This document shows positions 11,566 to 23,695 of a stretch of DNA of 64,000 bases, piece by piece. Source of the DNA: Bos javanicus (Eukaryota; Chordata; Mammalia; Artiodactyla; Bovidae); assembly GCF_032452875.1 (NCBI RefSeq), contig NC_083878.1, forward strand, positions 40,005,878-40,069,877. Direction: 5' to 3'. The translations under genes and the position numbers were made by a program. Numbering within the stretch: position 1 is the first letter of the stretch; every line of letters begins with the position of its first letter. The notes below the pieces were generated by a model. The model saw nothing but the letters and a program-made list of their open reading frames with translations. It did not search any database and was not told the origin of the DNA.

Positions 11566-12365
11566 AATGTATAAAAGTTTCTTCAAAAGTGTCACATATT
11601 GCTCCTACTCACATCTCATAGTCAAACAATTGACAAGGCTAAACTTGATCACAACAGAGTGAAAAACAAAATTCCTGCACAAGGAAAACACTATGAGAGC
11701 AGCAGAAATTATTTTTTAGCCATAACGAAATGTCGCACAAAGCAGAGGAATGAGAACAGTTAGCTTATATTTTTGAAAGATTAGTAACTTCAGGACAAAG
11801 AAGAAGGACGCTAAGATGGTAAGTGGGGAAACCAATCAGAAGTTTGCTGTAAGACTGAAGCTTAGAGAAAACATGCACTCTGAGATGGTTGCAGAGGTAA
11901 GAAGCAAGCTGGAGAGACACAGGATATACTTTGGTGGTAGAATGGACAGGATGACTTTGCTTCAGAGCTGAACAGCAGTGACATGTGAATGGCGATAGTT
12001 CAGGGAATTTGGACCTGACATTTGACATTTACTATTTAAATTGTACAAAAGGAGAAAGATGTGAATTTAGAACAAATGCAAGAGTTATCTCAGAAGAAAT
12101 GTTCACTAGTGAACCTTGGGAGCAGGTGCCCACTTTATGGCTACCCTGGTAATGCTACACTGGAAGAGCACAGTGTAGAGTCCAAGATACCTGAAGCAAT
12201 CTTCTTAATCATGATGACCCACCTCATTTTTCAGACTGGGACTATACTATCTACACTCCCTAACGCAGAAGTTGGAAAATTTTTTAATGTAAAGTCTTCA
12301 AACTTCTAGAATAATTTTCTCTCTACAAACTGCTTCAAAGAATACATGACAGAGTTCCCTGAGAA
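11566..12365. other. Unique sequence
   Basis: No family assigned. Frames such as 12061-12309 (82 residues) have no domain, no splice context and no codon-usage case for being real. Confidence 0.5.
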
Positions 12366-12605
12366 GGCAATGTGATACAGGAGAAGGGGCATTAAATCTG
12401 ACATGGGAAGATCCTGATTTAATTTTGATATGAATTTAATCTACTTATCTTAATAAATTTAAGTACCCCTTATAATAAAAACATAACCTTAGAAAAATTA
12501 TTTAGGTTTTCAGAACACCAATGTTACCATCAACAAAAATAAAATTTCCTGCTTGCTGTTATGAGAATTAAATGAGATGATGACTGACAGCCCCTAGTCC
12601 AGGAT
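12366..12605 (+). mobile_element. MIR SINE, diverged
   Basis: Follows MIR order (gcaatgtgatacaggagaag, then gatcctgattt, ttagaaaaattatttaggtt, tgttatgagaattaaatgag) with AT-rich drift in the centre. Confidence 0.6.
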
Positions 12606-13885
12606 TAGTTGAGTCTGAATGGCTTGAAATTATCAGATTATGTAATTTTTAATTAACATTCTTATTTTGAGATACTTGTAGATTCACATTAGTTTGTAAG
12701 AAATAATCCAGAGAGATTTACATTTACTCAGTTTCCCCAATGGTAACATTTTTCAACACTAAAGTACAATGTACCAATCAAGATACTGGCATTTATTCGG
12801 TCAAAATGCAGAGTATTTTCATCATCACAAAGGATCCCTCACAGTAGCCTTTAAAAATCGCACTTCTCTCTCAGCCCCAGCCCTTTAATCCCCGACAAAC
12901 ACTTAATCTGTTTTCCAATTCTATAAATATGTCATTTAAGGAATGTTATATAAATGGAATTATAGTGTATGTAATGTTGGGATTAGTTTTTTCACTCTGC
13001 ATAATTCTCGAGATTCATCCAGGTTTTGCTGTGTATACCAATAGTTTATTCCTTTTTCTTGCAGAGTGGCATGCCATGATATGAATCATTCAACCATTTA
13101 AGAACATACGGGTTGTTTCCAGTTTGGGGGTATTATAAATATAGCTTCATAAATATTCATTAACAAGTTTCTAACAAAACATAAATTTTCATTTCTCTAG
13201 GAAATTTATCCACAGGTATAACATTCCCCTATGGAGTATGGAGATATTGTAATTGCATTTAAAAAAAAAACTATCAAACTCTTTTCCAGAGGCAGTATGA
13301 TTTTTACATGCCCACTGGCAATGTATGAATAATCTAGTTTCTCTTCATCCTTGCTAGTATATGGTGGTGTCAGTTTTGTTTAAGCCATTCTGAGAGGTGT
13401 GCACAGATAACCCATAGTGGTTTTAATTTGCCTTTTCCTGATGGCTAATGATGTTGATCTTTCAATGAGCTTATTTGCCAACCATAAATCCTTCCTAGGG
13501 AAATATTTCTTTGTGTCTTTTCTTCATTTTCTAATTAGATTATTTTTGAGAATTTTTAAGTTCTTTATATATTCTAAATACTAGTCCTTTGCGTGATATA
13601 TGGTTTGCAAATACATTCTTCCACTCTAGCTTGTTTATCCTTATACTGAGATCTTTCATAGAACAAAATTTTGAAATTTTGATTAAATCCAATTTATCAG
13701 TTTTTCCTTTTATGGATCATGATTTTGCTGTCAACAACAAACTCTGTCTAAAATTCTTTCCCAAGCTTCCATTCCCCAGAAATTTCTCTGGCTCCTTAAG
13801 CTTTATAGTTTTTCATTTTACATTTAAGTTGATTCATTTTGAGTTAATTTTTGTAAGGTGTGATTCACCTCAAGGTTCACTGCAG

Positions 13886-14283
13886 TTCAGTTCAGTTCAG
13901 TCGCTCAGTCGTGTCTGCCTCTTTGCAACCCTATGAATCACAGCACACCAGGCCTCCCTGTCCATCACCAACTCCTGGAGTTCACTCAGACTCACGTCCA
14001 TCAAGTCAGTGATGCCATCCAGCCATCTCATTGTCTGTCGTCCCCTTTTCCTCCTGCCCCCAATCCCTCCCAGCATCAGAGTCTTTTCCAATGAGTCAAC
14101 TCTTCGCATGAGGTGGCCAAAGTACTGGAGTTTCGGCTTTAGCATCATTCCTTCCAAGGAACACCCAGGGCTGATCTCCTTTAGAATGGACTGGTTGGAC
14201 CTCCTTGCAGTCCAAGGGACTCTCAAGAGTCTTCTCCAACACCACAGTTCAAAAGCATCAATTCTTCGGCGCTCAACCTCTTG
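13886..14283 (-). mobile_element. BovB 3' fragment nested in L1, with 13-bp TSD
   Basis: Minus-strand BovB 3' end with a ttcagttcagttcagtcgct tail (the ACTGA-type tail repeat on the element strand). TSD aggttcactgcag at 13873-13885 and 14284-14296, identical over 13 bp. L1 sequence continues seamlessly across the insert. It carries only the C-terminal coding part, whose 140-codon frame 13897-14319 reads through the junction into L1 and is not a gene. Confidence 0.95.
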
Positions 14284-14927
14284 AGGTTCACTGCAGTGGG
14301 TGTCAAATTGCTCCATCACTACTTGCTGAAATTGGCATCTTTCCTCTATTGAATTTTTTCTGCACAGTTTAAAAAAAAAATCAGTGGAGAAGATTTTTGT
14401 AGATCTATTTCAAGGTTCTATATTCTGTTCATTTCACCTATGTCTCTCCACCAATACCACAATATATTGGATACAATAGTAATATAATGATCCAAGACAT
14501 CAGGTAGGCTGATTCCTCCCACTGTATTCTTTTTTACAAAATTGTGTTACCTATCCTATGTCCTTTGTCTTTCCATGTTAGAAAATTTTAATCTAGATAT
14601 ACAAAAAATGTTTCTGGGATTTTGATCATAATTGCCTTAAAACTATATATCAATTTGAGGAGAATTGGCATCTTAACCATATTAATTCTTCCAATCCATG
14701 AACACCTCATTTCTCTCAATATATTTAGATATTCCTTGATTTATCTCATCAGCAATTCATGGTTTTTAGAGTGTATACCCTGCACAGTTTTTGTTACATT
14801 TTATCTAAATATTCCCATTTTGTGAGCCATTATAAATGCATTTTTAATCTCAGTGTTCATGTATTAATTTATGGTAAATTGAAATATAATTGGTTTGATT
14901 TTTGTATGTTAGTCTTGTATTCAGCAA

Positions 14928-16792
14928 ATAGCTGTGAAAAGAAGAGAAGCAAAAAGCAAAGGAGAAAAGGAAAGATATAAGCATCTGAACGCAGAGTTCC
15001 AAAGAATAGCAAGAAGAGATAAGAAAGCCTTCCTCAGCAATCAATGCAAAGAAATAGAGGAAAACAACAGAATGGGAAAGACTAGAGATCTCTTCAAGAA
15101 AATTATAGATACGAAGGGGACATTTCATGCAAAGATGGGCTCGATAAAGGACAGAAATGGTATGGACCTAACAGAAGCAGAAGATATGAAGAAGAGGTGG
15201 CAAGAATACACAGAAGAACTGTACAAAAAAGATCTTCATGACCCAGATAATCATGATGGTGTGATCACTGACCTAGAGCCAGACAGCCTGGGATGTGAAG
15301 TCAAGTGGGCCTTAGAAAGCATCACTACGAACAAAGCTAGTGGAGGTGATGGAATTCCAGTTGAACTATTTCAAATCCTAAAAGATGATGCTGTGAAAGT
15401 GCTACACTCAATATGCCAGCAAATTTGGAAAACTCAGCAGTGGCCACAGGACTGGAAAAGGTCAGTTTTTATTCCAATCCCAAAGAAAGGCAATGCCAAG
15501 AATGCTCAAACTACCGCATAATTGCACTCATCTCACATGCTAGTAAAGTAATGCTCAAAATTCTCCAAGTCAGGCTTCAGCAATATGTGAACCGTGAACT
15601 TCCTGATGTTCAAGCTGGTTTTAGAAAAGGCAGAGGAACCAGAGATCAAATTGCCAATATCTGCTGGATCATGGAGAAAGCAGGAGAGTTCCAGAAAAAC
15701 ATCTATTTCTGCTTTATTGACTATGCCAAAGCCTTTGACTGTGTGGATCACCATAAACTGTGGAAAATTCTTCAAGAGATGGGAATACCAGATCACCTGA
15801 TCTGCCTCTTGAGAAATCTGTATGCAGGTCAGGAAGCAACAGTTAGAACTGGACATGGAACAATAGACTGGCTCCAAATAGGAAAAGGAGTACGTCAAGG
15901 CTGTATATTGTCACCCTGCTTATTTAACTTCTATGCAGAGTACATCATGAGAAACGCTGGACTGGAAGAAACACAAGCTGGAATCAAGATTGCCGGGAGA
16001 AATATCAATAACCTCAGATATGCAGATGAACCACCCTTATGGCTGAAAGTGAAGAGGAATTAACAAACCTCTTGATGAAAGTAAAAGTGGAGAGTGAAAA
16101 AGTTGGCTTAAAGCTCAACATTCAGAAAACAAAGATCATGGCATCCGGTCCCATCACTTCATGGCAAATAGATGGGGAAACATTGGAAACAGTGTCAGAC
16201 TTTATTTTTTGGGGGGCTCCAAAATCACTACAGATGGTGACTGCAGCCCTGAAATTAAAAGACGCTTACTCCTTGGAAGGAAAGTTATGACCAACCTAGA
16301 TAGCATATTCAAAAGCAGAGACATTACTTTGCCAACAAAGGTCCATCTAGTCAAGGCTGTGGTTTTTCCTGTGGTCATGTATGGATGTGAGAGTTGGACT
16401 GTGAAGAAAGCTGAGCGCGGAAGTATTGATGCTTTTGAACTGTGGTGTTGGAGAAGACTCTTAAGAGTCCCTTGGACTACAAGGAGATCCAACCAGTCCA
16501 TTCTGAAGGAGATCAGCCCTGGGATTTCTTTGGAGGGAATGATGCTAAAGCTGAAACTCCAGTACTTTGGCCACCTTATGCGAAGGGTTGACTCATTAGT
16601 AAAGACACTGATGATGGGAGGGATTGGGGGCCAGAGGAGAAGGGGACGACAGAGGATGAGATGACTGGATGGCATCACTGACTCAATGGACGTGAGTCCG
16701 GGTGCACTCCAGGCATTGGTGATGGATAGGAAGGCCTGGCGTGCTGCAATTCATGGGGTTGCGAAGAGTCGGACACAACTGAGCAACTGACT
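14928..16792 (+). mobile_element. BovB LINE nested in L1, 1.9 kb, with TSD
   Basis: Plus-strand BovB 5'-truncated at the lysine-rich linker and complete to the 3' terminus. The flanking TSD is ttgtattcagcaa at 14915-14927 against ttgtgttcagcaa at 16793-16805 (12 of 13). The L1 antisense text resumes at ccttgctgaattc. It is among the least decayed copies in the window. See the separate entry for its reverse-transcriptase pseudogene. Confidence 0.95.
14934..16664 (+). pseudogene. BovB reverse-transcriptase ORF remnant
   Basis: Coding remnant of the nested BovB. The frame starting at 14934 gives 195 residues: the lysine-rich linker, then VKWALESI and KASGGDGIPVELF, ending at IPKKGNAKN. A one-base A deletion near 15499 shifts to the frame of 15413-16063. 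That frame carries the RT core (GFRKGRGTRDQI, FCFIDYAKAFDCVDH, GVRQGCILSPCLFNFYAEY, NNLRYAD). A further one-base loss inside the YADD codons near 16030 destroys the catalytic DD and shifts to 16039-16290. A third shift near 16215, in a G-run, leads to 16161-16664 with the C-terminal WCWRRLLRVPW region. Known for RTE elements: one ORF with APE-type endonuclease then RT; the endonuclease is missing here. Inactive. Confidence 0.9.
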
Positions 16793-17820
16793 TTGTGTTC
16801 AGCAACCTTGCTGAATTCAATTATTAGCTCCAAGAATTATTATTATATATTCCTTGGAATTTTCTACATAGAAAATTCTATCATATGCCATATGCACATA
16901 GGAACAGTTTTCTTTCTTCTGGTCTATATGCCTTTTTATATACTTTCCTTGCCTATTGCACTGGCTAAATTTTCCATCATTATGTTAGTAAGAATGGGAG
17001 AGCAGTTATCCTTGCTTTATCCCTGATCTTAGGGAAAAGCATACAGTTTTTTACCCTTAAGTATGATGTCAGTTGCAAGTTTTCTATAGATGTTCTTTAT
17101 CAAGTTACAGAAGTCTCCCTTTCTTCATGTTTTTCTGATAGTTTTTTTTTAATCATGCATGAGTATAGGATTTTTGAAAATGCTTTTTATCCACCATTTG
17201 ATACAATTATGCGATTTTTCTCCTTTAGCCTGTTAGTTACAGTGGATTATACTGATTTTTGAATACTGAACCAACTTTGAATCCCTGGAAGAAACTTCAC
17301 TTGGTTATGGCACATAACTCTTTATATATTTCTGAATTTTATTTGCTAATATTCCATTACGGATTTTTGCATCTATATTCATAAGAGATATTGGTCTGTT
17401 GCTTGTTTACGTACTGCCTTGTCTGGTTTTCATGTTAGAGTAACACTAACATTATACAATGATACAGAAAGAGATACTTCCTCTTCTATTTTTTGGAAGA
17501 AATTGCAGATAATTGGTGTTAATTCTGCTTTAAATGTTTACCAGAAATTTCCAGTGAAACCTCCTGGGCCTGGCAATTTCTTTTAGGGAATTTCTAAATT
17601 ATGAAGCAAATTCCCTTAATAGTTATAAAGTTATTCAAATGATCTATTTCATATTGTGCAAGTCGGCATTTTGCGTTTTTCAACTGTTATTTTTCACTTC
17701 ATCTAAGCTGTCAAATTTGTGAGTGCAGAGTTGTATATGTATTCCCTTATTATGCTTTCAACATCTAAAGATGTTGTGATTTCTTATTTAATTTCTTATA
17801 TTGATAATTTACATCTTTGT

Positions 17821-18825
17821 TGGTCCTTGGGTTCTAAAGTCCCTCCTCTGTCCTTCTTTTATCTTTCAGAAACTTCTGTGTTTTTTCTTTATAACATCCA
17901 GGATTTTGACTTGTATACAGCAGGAAAAACAGGGAAAGGTATGTCTTCTTCATCATCTTGGAAGCAAAAGTCCATATTGTACTAATTTTCAAAATTTTAA
18001 TAAACAGGATTTTCTTTAGAATTAACATAAACATTTTTGAAAGGAGCATGCATTCTCCCACACTAAAGTAGAAACAATATTTCCTTCAGTGGAGATTCAA
18101 TTCCACGTCACCTAAATTTATATTGATGGTTCTTACCAGCTGTTTTTCAATGATAAGAAGCATTTTATTGCAAGTATGTCATCAGACTTATACTTTCATT
18201 TCAGATATGATAAAAAAATTTCACTGAAGTAAATACTTAGTATGGAGAAAATCATAGGATACCTATTCAAACACTGCCTTGGAGCTGATGGTAAAAGGAT
18301 ATTCTGGCGATAAAGTACCAGAGCCATTTGGTCAAAGCCACAGATGAAGGTGCAAATGTGCCCTGCAGTTCTCAGAATCAGCTGTGTTTGTGAGACTGAC
18401 ACTGGTTTAATGACAAATATACATTTGAGAGCAGAGACGGAGCTGCCATTAATTTTAAAGCAGTTGATGACTTCCACTGTTAAGTGCCATTATCACAAAA
18501 TGATACAACACTTATCACAGCAGTTGCTGCCAACATTCTCCTTCTCTTGCATCCCAGGCTATGTGACTTCCAGGTGATGAGGATCAGATTGCTTTCAGTG
18601 AGAAGTGGTTGATATATTATGACAGAAAACATATCCCATTATTCCTCTACTGATAAAGGTGCCACAAATTCAATATAACTGAGTCTGATGGAGAATTCCA
18701 GTTTCAATGCAAAGATTGTTCAGTTCTTTGTATATATAATCCATTAACCTCCACTCCCATTCCAGTAGCTGACAGATTAAATAGATCACCTCACATTCCC
18801 CGTCAATCTTGGTACACCATCAGTA
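17821..18825. other. Unique sequence of unknown nature
   Basis: No repeat family recognised. 18196-18577 has overlapping 77-93 codon frames on both strands. Neither shows a known domain or splice signal, and I read them as chance. Slightly less AT-rich than the neighbouring L1. Confidence 0.45.
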
Positions 18826-19012
18826 GGATGGCCAGATTTAACAAATGAAAGTTCAGAACACCCAGTTAAATTTGAATTTCAAAGGAACAGCACATCATGT
18901 TTTAGTGTAAGTCAATCCCAAATATAGCATGAGACAAACGTATATCCAAAAGTGTCTATTGTTCATATGAAACCTGATTTAACCAGGCATCTTAGATTTT
19001 ATCCAGCAGCCC
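18826..19012. repeat. Imperfect palindromic element (DNA-transposon-like relic)
   Basis: The left half (aggatggccagatttaac, then acacccagttaaatttgaat) pairs imperfectly with the reverse complement of the right half (gatttaaccaggcatcttag, then attttatccagcagccct). The order matches a common palindromic mammalian element that I recognise but cannot name with certainty. The internal segment is AT-rich. Confidence 0.55.
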
Positions 19013-19338
19013 TATATCAGAATCCTTAACACTGCACCTTCAGGAACCGCCTGTCAATCTGCTGGAATCTGACTGTTACAAATATACCATGTAGGGTGTC
19101 AGAAGTATAGAAAAGAGAGGACAGTGGGAGTTTTAGAGAAGGGAATGACATAATGAATTTATGTCTAAAAAATGAGACACTGGCAGCATATTTCTGTAAG
19201 AGTAAAGTAAAGCAATCTCTATATTTCCTACCTGATGCAGCAAAACCTCTGAATATATTCCAGTTACATGCTAATCACTTAAACATTATTACTAAAGACC
19301 AAGGTTGTGTGTGTGTGATTGTGTTGCTTCGCTAATAT

Positions 19339-19483
19339 GTGTTGTAGTGTGTGCTAAGTTGCTTCAGTCGTGTCTGACTCTTTGCTATCCTATGGACTGT
19401 AGCCCACCCGGCTCTTCTGTCCATGAAATTCTCTAGGCAAGAATACTAGAGAGGGTTGCTATGCCCTTCTCCAGGGAATCTTT
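19339..19483 (-). mobile_element. Bov-tA SINE, 5'-truncated, with TSD
   Basis: Minus-strand Bov-tA (gtgctaagttgcttcagtcg to cttctccagggaatc), lacking the tRNA-derived head. The 8-bp repeat gctaatat at 19331-19338 and 19484-19491 fits a TSD, so truncation happened at insertion. It abuts the MER5A at its right. Confidence 0.85.
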
Positions 19484-19491
19484 GCTAATAT

Positions 19492-19684
19492 AGTGGTTCT
19501 CAAAGCATAATCCCTAGACCAACAGCAGCATCACCTGTGAACATCTTAGAAATGCAAATTATCAGGTCCCTCCCCCCACACCCCAAGACCTTCTAAATCA
19601 GAAATTCTGGAGTGAGTGCCCAGGAATCTAGACCTAAAAACTCTCTAGGAAATCCTGGTGTACACTCAGGTCTGAGAACTGTTA
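19492..19684 (-). mobile_element. MER5A-type hAT-Charlie DNA transposon
   Basis: Non-autonomous hAT relic. It has the terminal inverted repeat agtggttctcaaag at the left and gtctgagaact at the right, with the internal order accaacagcagcatcacctg, ttagaaatgcaaattatcag, aatcagaaattctggagtga typical of MER5. No transposase, as expected for this family. Confidence 0.9.
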
Positions 19685-19689
19685 TCCCA

Positions 19690-20260
19690 TCAGCACAGCA
19701 AAGAACAGTAGTTGCCCTGCTAGAGGAAATTCTTGAAAGAGAAAACTTCTTTCATTCTTCTGCCTACTTAGTGTTCTGTAAGTTAAATCAGAAAAGTCAG
19801 TGAACCTGACTTTTAATTAAAATCTGGCTTTTAATTTCAGTTAGATATCAACTCAGTACAAATCTAGAATCTTCCCACAGAAAGGTGTAAACCGTGAGTG
19901 AAGGAATGCCATGTCTTCTCCTTTTTTTAATCCTTAGTGGGGAGGAAGGTGACCAATGCTCTCTCTGCTGCCTGATCAGTGGTCAAACCTGGTTATCATG
20001 ACCTCCCCAGGCATAAGTCATGTACCAAGTGTCCAGTTTCTAGATTCACTGTCCTCTTGAGCTCAATCAACAATAATTTTAACTGTTATCTTATCTAACT
20101 CAACACATCAAGTCATACAGACATTGTCACTATCTTAAATTCACCTTTGTACCAGCTTTCTTAAAAAAAAAAAAAAAAGACAAAAACAAAACAAACAATA
20201 ACCACAAAATGAAGACACAACTCCAAACGGATTTCACTTTTATAGACTTAACACTAATAA
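19690..20260. other. Unique sequence with A16 run
   Basis: No gene. An A16 run at 20163-20178, followed by an A-rich segment to about 20215, could be the tail of an unrecognised plus-strand retroposon, but the sequence before it is not one I can name. Confidence 0.45.
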
Positions 20261-20405
20261 ATTGGCATCTTCCACATGTATTGTCATTTTAATTCACATC
20301 AGAAGAGGAAAGATTTTCTCCCCCAACTTATGAATAAGATCAGATTAAGATTGCCTATGTAATTTACTTGAGATCACATAGTAATACAGGGTAATTCCCA
20401 TTCTT
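20261..20405 (-). mobile_element. MIR SINE, diverged
   Basis: Antisense MIR order: agaagaggaaagattttctc, then gtaatttacttgagatcaca, then tagtaatacagggtaattcc, corresponding to the 'cttgcccaaggtcacacagc' region. Strongly diverged. Confidence 0.55.
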
Positions 20406-21059
20406 TTGTTTTAAATTCGTGAAGAGTGAGCCCAGGAAACCACAGGCCCTGACCCTTGACTCTAATAAAAGCACAACCTCAGACCTGTACTCTCTTTCTA
20501 CCTGTGGCCACAGCCAGGTATGTCATTTAATTTTCCAGGACTTGTAGGTAATAAACTCTTTCCCAAAGCTTCCTGGTGGTTATTGCTGAAGTGCATCGTG
20601 CAGTCTAACAGGAGCCACTAGGGCTGGTCCAGCCTCAGTATTGGTTATCGATCGGCTGAGACAGGTTTGAAACAGATACACTATAGAAAACCATGGATGG
20701 ACTTTGAGGAGGGAGCTGAATGATCATACTTGAGTATTTGATTATTTTGGTGGGAAAATGGAAATTAAATAAGGAAAAATTGATAAGGAAGCTATCTTAG
20801 CAGTTCAACTGGGAAAAGTCTAAGTAAATTCACTGGTTTCAGGGATAGAGAGAAGAGAGAAAGGATATGAGAGATAAATAATAGAATGGATAGGACTTGC
20901 ACTTGTTAAATACAAAATTTCAGAAGGCAGGAAAAATTTATATTGTTTTGTATACCAGTATTGTCACTTAGCAATATAATTATGAATATAAAGCAATGAT
21001 TTTAAATATTACTATATAAAATAATTTAATAATTGAATTATATATCATTATAAAGATGA
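20406..21059. other. Unassigned; possible old LTR or repeat, then AT-rich sequence
   Basis: 20406-20640 is less AT-rich, with tctaataaaagcacaacctc and taataaactctttcc, which could be polyadenylation-type signals of a decayed LTR. I see no paired ends. 20670-20760 (gggagctgaatgatcatact) resembles an ancient interspersed repeat. The remainder is AT-rich unique sequence. Confidence 0.35.
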
Positions 21060-22150
21060 ACTAAGATTTGTAGAACCAAATCTCTTTCTCTCAACTTTTA
21101 AATGTCTCATAAATAATATTACAACTAATATCCTTGAATATATATTTGCAAACTTCTCTGATTATTTCATTACTTTCTTAGAGTTAATTCAGACTGAATA
21201 AAATATGAGTAGATTTTACAGATTTTCATTTTCTAAAAATTTTTCCATATTGCCATTTTTGCCCCCTTGAGAGTTTTATTTCTTTTATTAATTTAAACAT
21301 CTACCAACCAGGTTTGACAGAGGCTATGTATTTACTCTCTCCCAGAGTACTGACATTCTTAAAGATTATATATCTCTTACAGGTAAGAAATGACAAAAAC
21401 TATTGTTTTATTTACACTTCTTTAATTATCATTATATTGAATAGTTTTGTATGATGTTAACAATCTTTTGTGCATCTTCCTTCTTGCAAGACTGATTATG
21501 ATGCTTTATGCCCATTTTGCTATTAGGTCTTTTCTCTCATTGATTCTTAAAAAAGTTATTACATACAAGTGTTATGATTCTTTGTCAGTAACCCTTACAC
21601 ATATTTCCCAACATTTTACTTTTTTATTTTTATGCTGTGTTGTATACTATGTTTATACCCACCAAATTCATATGCTGAAATGCTCAATTTCCAGATGGTA
21701 TTTGGAGACTGAGCCCTTGGGAGGTAATTAGAGGAGCACTTACGAATGTAATTAGCACACTTCTTAAAAGAGCCCACAAGACTCCCTCACCCCTTCCAAG
21801 ATGTGAGGTCATAGCAAGAAGATGGCCATCTATGGACCAGACATGGATTTTCCAGCCTCCAAAATTGTGACAAATAATTGTATGTAATTTAAGCCTCCCA
21901 GTTTATGATAGTTTTGTTACAAAGCAACCTGAATAGAGTAAGACATGCTTTCTTTCTGATTCATGAAAGTATTCATTTTTATCATTTAACCTATCAGCTT
22001 TGCCTTGCATGCCAGGTTAAAAAATGTTTACTTCAAAATTTTGTGAACATTTAATATATTTTCTTTTAGTACTTGACTGTTTATGTAAATAGTTTATTCA
22101 CATTAATTTGGAAAAATATGAAATAGGGATCTATATTCATTCCTTATGCC
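21060..22150 (-). mobile_element. Old L1 LINE, antisense ORF2, interrupted by an MLT1 LTR
   Basis: The antisense L1 word order is recognisable but decayed: gttttatttacacttcttta, then atgcttttgtgcatcttcct-like text, tatgcccattttgctattag, tctttgtcagtaaccctt; then, right of the MLT1, the tttgccttgcatgcc and aaatatgaaatagggatcta blocks. The left boundary is uncertain. Confidence 0.55.
21630..21945 (+). mobile_element. MLT1-type LTR (ERVL-MaLR), solo
   Basis: Old long terminal repeat: tatgctgaaatgctcaattt, then gggaggtaattagaggagca, a taaaagagcccacaagactc block, agatgtgaggtcatagcaag, agatggccatctatggacca, ttccagcctccaaaattgtg, and the 3' end cctgaatagagtaagaca. No internal retroviral genes are attached, so it is a solo LTR remnant. 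It sits inside, and so is younger than, the surrounding L1. Confidence 0.85.
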
Positions 22151-22900
22151 ATATGCTTTGTTATTGAATTAACATGATATTTGAAACCACAACAGGTTTG
22201 AATAATGACTAAAATTACCAGGTAGACGAGAGAGACTCTATTTACTGAGAAAGTTTCTTTTACTTCTCAGTTGTAAGATGGAAAGGTTGTGGATGAAAGC
22301 CTGATTTGAGTTGATTCACAACAGAACTGCAGGGAGGCTTGGAGATAAAAAATGTGAGCAATTCTTTTGAAGAGTTCTGCTCTAAGCTGCAGCAAAGAAA
22401 TGTGGTAGCAGCTGGGAGAAGTGCAGTCAGAACTTATGAGTTCTCTGAAATAATTCTTCACACAGTTTTGCTTTGTTTGTTTTTCTGAAGGTTGAATGAA
22501 CAATTCTAAATGAGAGGTGTGAATACACTCTGAAAGATAATGGCTCTCGTCATGCATGAAATCTCTCTTCCTCTCCAAGACCTCATGGAAAGGATTATAA
22601 AAATACGTAAAACAAATAGAAGTACAGGACAGTAAAATATAGAACTATGTAATTTTCAGGACAAGCATTTTGACAATTTTTTAGAAGATAGGATGCACAC
22701 GCACGATGACTTAATCAGGGCAGAAGAGATAGCAAGCAGTCCAAACAAGCACACATCTGCACAGCGTAGAAGTGAGCAAGGAGCAGCCATGAGAGGCTCC
22801 AAGCAGGAGCTTGTTCAGAACAGAAAACTGGGTGGATAAGAGAAGGAGTGTCTACATGGGTGCCTGGGGCCCTCAACAACATTTAGTAATCATTATACAA
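22151..22900. other. Unique sequence
   Basis: No gene or repeat recognised. The 103-codon antisense frame at 22267-22578 has no known domain and no other support. Confidence 0.5.
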
Positions 22901-23372
22901 GACTTAAGTTGAAGAAAGTAGAGAAAACCACTAGACCATTCAGGAATGACCTAAATCAAATCCCTTACAATTACACATAGAAGTGACAAACATTTTCAAG
23001 GGATTAGATCTGATAGAGTGCCTGAAGAACTGTGAACAGAGGTTCATGACATTGTATAGGAAGTGGTGATCAAAACTATCCCTGGAGGGAAAAAAAATGC
23101 AAAAAAGCAGAAAAGAGAAATTAAATGCAAAGGAGAAAAGGAGAGATATATCCATCTGAACGCAGAGTTTTGAAGAACAGCAAGAAGAAATTAAAAAAAA
23201 AAAAAAGCCTTCCTCAGTGATAAATGAAAAAATAGAGGAAAACAGGGGAAAGACTAGCGATCTCTTCAAGAAAATTAGAGATATCAAGGGAACATTTCAT
23301 GCAAAGATGGGCACAAACAAGAATACAAACAGTATGGACCTAGCAGAAGCAGAAGACATTAAGAAGAGGTAT
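22901..23372 (+). mobile_element. BovB internal fragment
   Basis: Plus-strand BovB spanning the end of the endonuclease region (gaaaaccactagaccattca) through the lysine-rich linker (cagcaagaagaaattaaa; AKMGTNKNTNSMDLAEAE). An internal deletion removes about 50 bp near 23110, and an A13 run has expanded at about 23191-23204. It stops abruptly at 23372 without the BovB 3' end, so the rest was lost after insertion. Confidence 0.9.
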
Positions 23373-23554
23373 TATGCTGTTAACAGATTGACGGTTGGTA
23401 AGATCCTCAGGTCCAGAGCTCAGTTCTACAGAACTTGGAGTTCTATGCTGTTCTTATTCCAGAAAGATGATGGAAATATTATTTTTTTGCACTAGCATAT
23501 TGTACAGTTTCTACATATTTTCAAACAAGAAAGTAAGGCTTTATTTTGTACAAT

Positions 23555-23648
23555 ATAGAGAATCAGAAACAGGAATACGAAAATTATATAGCTCTGTCAT
23601 GACCTAGTGGGGTGGGATTGGGGGGTAGGAGGGTGTCGTAAGAGGGAG

Positions 23649-23695
<47 letters not shown>

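Larger units (their letters stand above)
12655..17820 (-). mobile_element. Old L1 LINE (L1M-like), ORF2 antisense, host of two BovB insertions
   Basis: Antisense L1 ORF2 in about 2.9 kb of sequence once the BovB inserts are removed. Diagnostic antisense blocks appear in order: ggcatgccatgatatgaatc, tgatggctaatgatgttgat, attttgagttaatttttgta, cactacttgctgaaattggc, tttctgggattttgatcata, tcttccaatccatgaacacc, aaccttgctgaattcaatta, a tgggcctggcaatttctttt block, and the RT region ending near 17820. Heavily mutated, so clearly older than the BovB copies inside it. Interrupted at 13886-14283 and 14928-16792. Confidence 0.9.

Noticed and set aside
14934..16664. Long frames with reverse-transcriptase similarity as a host gene
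   Set aside because: They are fragments of a BovB LINE with TSD and three frameshifts, including one in the catalytic YADD; there is no intact ORF.
18196..18577. Overlapping frames as an exon or processed pseudogene
   Set aside because: I could not match either strand to a known protein, and no splice sites, poly-A tail or TSD are visible.
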